From positions 1 through 27,202 of IMG/VR virus record IMGVR_UViG_3300006916_000301: a DNA stretch of 27,202 nt; one strand, 5' to 3'. The notes beneath the pieces were generated by a model that was not told the DNA's origin, made no database searches, and saw nothing but the letters and a program-made list of their open reading frames with translations. Positions 24,753-27,202 of the stretch are shown piece after piece (within the stretch, counting starts at the first letter, position 1; each line of letters begins with the position of its first letter). The position numbers and the translations under genes were made by a program. Source of the DNA: a virus.

Positions 24753-25393
24753 TCACGCATCACCCGCCTTTCAATTTCTTCAAGACTCAATGTGGGTGAA
24801 TATCCTGTTTCATCAGGATCGTCGTCATACCAAGACAACTTTCGCTTTGGTTCATCTTTAAACGGTAAATCAGCATCTTTGAATGAATCTTGCGCCAGCC
24901 TTTCAAATTCGGGATAACTAATAACACCATCAACATCAAAATCGGTTTGGTGAGCCAGCGACAAAAATTCGGGAGGGATTGTGACATTTGAATACAAATA
25001 ATCACGATAGGTTTCGGGGTGTTCACCTTGTCTTAACGGAAATGATGGGTCAATGCGGATAAGTGCCGGTCGGCTAACATCATCTTGAATATAGGGTGTG
25101 GATAAATTAACACCCGGATTTACTATGCCTTGTTCCTTCGCTTTCCGTCTTTGTGGCATATTTGCCGCCATTATTGCATAAACTTTGGCAAACATAGGTA
25201 TAGATGAAGCAAACACTTTCGGTTTGTCATAGACACCTTTACCGCCAATAAATTTGTTGCTGTTTTCCCAATCACTTGGTTTCAAGCCTTCTTGAAGAAT
25301 GCTCTCAACGCGATCTGATGTAGTGCCATGAAAAGGCATCTTGACTAATTGCCAAGCAGTATCAAACGCTGTTTGGATTTGCGTCATTATCAT
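24749..25393 (-). CDS. Tagged ADP-ribosyltransferase-like protein, 214 aa
   Basis: Starts at ATG 25393 or ATG 25387, both after GGGAGG. The tag TAFDTAWQLVKMP is at residues 8-20. It is followed at once by FHGTTSDRVESILQEGLKPS (21-40), the hallmark (H/Y)-G-T ... I-L-x-x-G-L start of PARP/KptA-type ART folds. VFASSIPMFAKVYAIMAAN (60-78) is the S-x2-x3-A-x-x-YA segment, and VTIPPEFL (137-144) resembles the IPPE strand near the catalytic acid. These enzymes transfer ADP-ribose from NAD to proteins or nucleic acids. Its tag coding region overlaps the 3' end of the preceding gene by about 30 bases. This is the best ART candidate in the window. Confidence 0.87.
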   Translation of the reverse strand: MIMTQIQTAFDTAWQLVKMPFHGTTSDRVESILQEGLKPSDWENSNKFIGGKGVYDKPKVFASSIPMFAKVYAIMAANMPQRRKAKEQGIVNPGVNLSTPYIQDDVSRPALIRIDPSFPLRQGEHPETYRDYLYSNVTIPPEFLSLAHQTDFDVDGVISYPEFERLAQDSFKDADLPFKDEPKRKLSWYDDDPDETGYSPTLSLEEIERRVMRE

Positions 25394-26078
25394 TTTCCTC
25401 CCTTTCGTTACGCCCCCGCCAAGTATAATTAGCGTGGTCTAATAGTGCCCGATACCTCGATCTTGGCATAGCATCATCACTGAAAATTTCGGCTGTTCCT
25501 CTATCAAAACCTGCGTTTCTCAACCACATACGCTTTGCTTGTGGGGATTGGGAATTATCGGGTCTTAATTTGATGCCGTAGTGTGTCAACAGGTCATACA
25601 TGTCAGTGCCCAACCCATACCCTTGATATGGCCTCTCAACCTCCGGCATGGGCACTATTCTTGAGTCTTTTTCCGAATCATAACCATCTAATTCTGCTAT
25701 ATTCCATGTTTGAACAGGACCAGTTTCGCCAAAAGTATCGTCATTCCCATATCCGCCACTATGCCTTTCCATTTCCACTTCAAACCCGTCTTTCTCCGGA
25801 TCTATTTCTCCCGTTTCATCCTCAAACCTTTCATCATACTTGTGCCCAACATTGACACTTGCTATTCGCCTTGTCGCATCTCTATTGCGATTTTGTAATT
25901 CTCTCAAACGCACTACCATTGGGAACCTTTCGCCAGTTCCGGGGTGAACCCATGTTGCTCGCCCCTTTGAAGTAACTGCTCGCCCTTTTTTTCTCGTTTT
26001 GTATGGTTCCAACTCGGTAACGCTATCCCAGTCAATGGGCATCTTGAGCAAGGCAAAGGCGGTTTCAAAAGCCTTCAT
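25362..26078 (-). CDS. Tagged GNAT-like protein, 238 aa
   Basis: ATG at 26078 overlaps the previous stop (ATGA). The tag is MKAFETAFALLKMP. Residues 15-140 are charged and beta-rich (RFPMVVRLRELQNRN, RRIASVNVGHKYD). IVPMPEVERPYQGYGLGTDM at 141-160 contains Q-G-Y-G-L-G, fitting the GNAT acetyl-CoA loop, and the next helix is YDLLTHYG. AKRMWLRNAGF at 181-191 fits the usual A-x-x-x-W/Y-x-x-x-G-F end of GNATs. The C-terminus is basic, then Asn/Asp-rich. Family call moderate; the substrate is unknown. Confidence 0.83.
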   Translation of the reverse strand: MKAFETAFALLKMPIDWDSVTELEPYKTRKKGRAVTSKGRATWVHPGTGERFPMVVRLRELQNRNRDATRRIASVNVGHKYDERFEDETGEIDPEKDGFEVEMERHSGGYGNDDTFGETGPVQTWNIAELDGYDSEKDSRIVPMPEVERPYQGYGLGTDMYDLLTHYGIKLRPDNSQSPQAKRMWLRNAGFDRGTAEIFSDDAMPRSRYRALLDHANYTWRGRNEREENDNDANPNSV

Positions 26079-27196
26079 ATCCCCAACTCCCGTTTCCTAC
26101 GCATCTCCGCTAATTTCCTACCCCTTTCCGTTTCATCAACAATCTCTTGGGTTCTATCTAATTCATCAATAAAGCGGCCAACATGGTGTGGCATTAATGG
26201 TTCAAAAGCCCCGCTTTCCATAGGGTGATAATCAATATCCCAGCCTTCAACTGGGTTGGTTGGTATCAATACACTACCCTCCGTAACTTCTCTTTGACCC
26301 GATGAAGAACCTCTTGCTCTTGAATTTACGGGAACAACAGCATCATGACCATACTCACCCAACAAAATGTTCATTGGTGAAAGGCCACCCGTATCTCGCA
26401 TCCTTGCATTCAATTCCTGTAATACTTCGGGGTCATTAAACCAGTTATATTCAAGATCGTCAATGTTACCAATGTCGCTACCCATGATACCTCTTACTAA
26501 TGGGGTTCTGCCTAAATAGTCAAACAATCGGTTTCTATTGCTTTGTAAAAGTGTTTCACCACCAAGACTTTTCATATCGCCCTCCGGATTAATCAAATCA
26601 TCAGTATTACCCCAATACGAACCATAATCCAGTGTGTAAGGACTTGCCATCAAATCAACCCTTTCTTCAAAGGTTTTTGGTGCCGGTGCAATTCTTGGTA
26701 AGCCAGCGTTAAATGAACCTTGACGGAATGACCCTTTCGGGGTTCTTGGACTCATGGTATAATCGGTCGGGTAGCCGTATGATGAAGATTCATCCATCAC
26801 ATTTCTCAACAACTCCATTGAAAAATCTCGGAATTTAGGTGTTGTTGCTATCGGATTTTTAGGCGGTGGGATATACACCATTGGGTTTTCCTCACCCTTT
26901 TTCTCATTTACTTCAAGCCAACGCATCAAATTTTCTAATTGAGTCTTTGTTTGACCACCGAAAAAGGGGTCAAACGGACCTCCGTGATAGTATGTTCCGC
27001 TAACACCGGTGCCCGAACCACGACTCGGTGACATGTCGTGCATATTCCAGCCGTAGCCACCCGGATCCGCCATCAAGTTTCTTCGTAAGCCAACCAACTC
27101 GGTAACTGCTGGGGCATCTAAATCAAAACCATGAACACGGAAACCTTCGCCCCATTCGGCTTTGACAACATCCCACGCTTGGTCAAACGCCGTCAT
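26075..27196 (-). CDS. Tagged protein, 373 aa, possible ADP-ribosyltransferase-like
   Basis: ATG at 27196. A TGA at 27193-27195 overlaps it in ATGA fashion, so another gene probably ends just outside the window with the peptide ...DE. The tag MTAFDQAWDVVKAEW is at the N-terminus. Residues 67-73 (GTYYHGG) could start an ART fold. ILLGEYGHDAVVPVNS and REVTEGSVLIP near 280-315 resemble the later strands and catalytic Glu region, but the 200-residue separation is long and the middle part is unrecognised. Function is therefore left open. Confidence 0.82.
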   Translation of the reverse strand: MTAFDQAWDVVKAEWGEGFRVHGFDLDAPAVTELVGLRRNLMADPGGYGWNMHDMSPSRGSGTGVSGTYYHGGPFDPFFGGQTKTQLENLMRWLEVNEKKGEENPMVYIPPPKNPIATTPKFRDFSMELLRNVMDESSSYGYPTDYTMSPRTPKGSFRQGSFNAGLPRIAPAPKTFEERVDLMASPYTLDYGSYWGNTDDLINPEGDMKSLGGETLLQSNRNRLFDYLGRTPLVRGIMGSDIGNIDDLEYNWFNDPEVLQELNARMRDTGGLSPMNILLGEYGHDAVVPVNSRARGSSSGQREVTEGSVLIPTNPVEGWDIDYHPMESGAFEPLMPHHVGRFIDELDRTQEIVDETERGRKLAEMRRKRELGI

Positions 27197-27202
27197 TCGT
27201 CA

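Overview
This window looks like the late, packaging-proximal part of a tailed dsDNA archaeal virus (Caudoviricetes-like), probably marine. A large terminase subunit runs off the left edge. A complete group II chaperonin (thermosome) subunit, which is the archaeal type, lies at 19737-21302. Shine-Dalgarno signals are of the GGTGAT/GGAGG kind. Genes are tightly packed with ATGA, GTGA and TAATG overlaps, and several proteins resemble families common in marine phages (DUF5872/DUF6321-like, KVYPSAYAN-type, Gp88-like, DUF5763-like). A virus of marine Euryarchaeota, in the manner of the magroviruses, is a reasonable guess. It is inference; no database search was possible.

Layout, read leftward because almost everything is on the minus strand. 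(i) 27196 to 21299 is an operon whose eight large genes all begin with nearly the same N-terminal peptide (A-F-D/E-x-A-W/F-x-L-L/V-K). These genes then diverge into unrelated enzyme-like bodies: ADP-ribosyltransferase-like, GNAT acetyltransferase-like, protein-kinase-like and unknown. Between them sit a zinc ribbon gene and a 42-codon membrane peptide. (ii) 21302 to 19737 on the plus strand is the thermosome. (iii) 19614 to 15351 on the minus strand holds a 511-aa acidic protein with an internal copy of the peptide, a C-H-D putative peptidase with an N-terminal copy, a D12-type adenine methyltransferase-like protein with a C-terminal copy, and a Gp88-like cysteine-cluster protein. (iv) 14842-15354 on the plus strand is an orphan gene with a likely leaderless promoter, divergent from a 45-aa ribbon-helix-helix regulator. 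(v) 14773 down to 1 on the minus strand is a long operon: RHH regulator, two membrane proteins, a Ras/Arf-like small GTPase, an HNH-like zinc protein, a Gly/Gln/Met-rich protein, small tagged and zinc proteins, a two-zinc-finger/HTH protein that could be the small terminase, basic marine-phage-type proteins, three large low-complexity proteins, and TerL.

The main discovery candidate is the shared peptide. It occurs in about sixteen or seventeen proteins here, at N-termini, C-termini or domain boundaries. The other parts of these proteins include host-modifying enzyme folds and virion-type small basic proteins. The closest precedent I know is the N-terminal capsid-targeting sequence of phage T4 internal proteins and Alt (an ADP-ribosyltransferase packaged and injected with DNA). 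I propose that the peptide is a virion-loading tag that marks an injected effector arsenal. The motif is seen directly; the function is inference.

No tRNA, rRNA, CRISPR array, integrase or insertion sequence was seen. No recognisable portal, major capsid or tail gene lies in the window; they may lie left of TerL.
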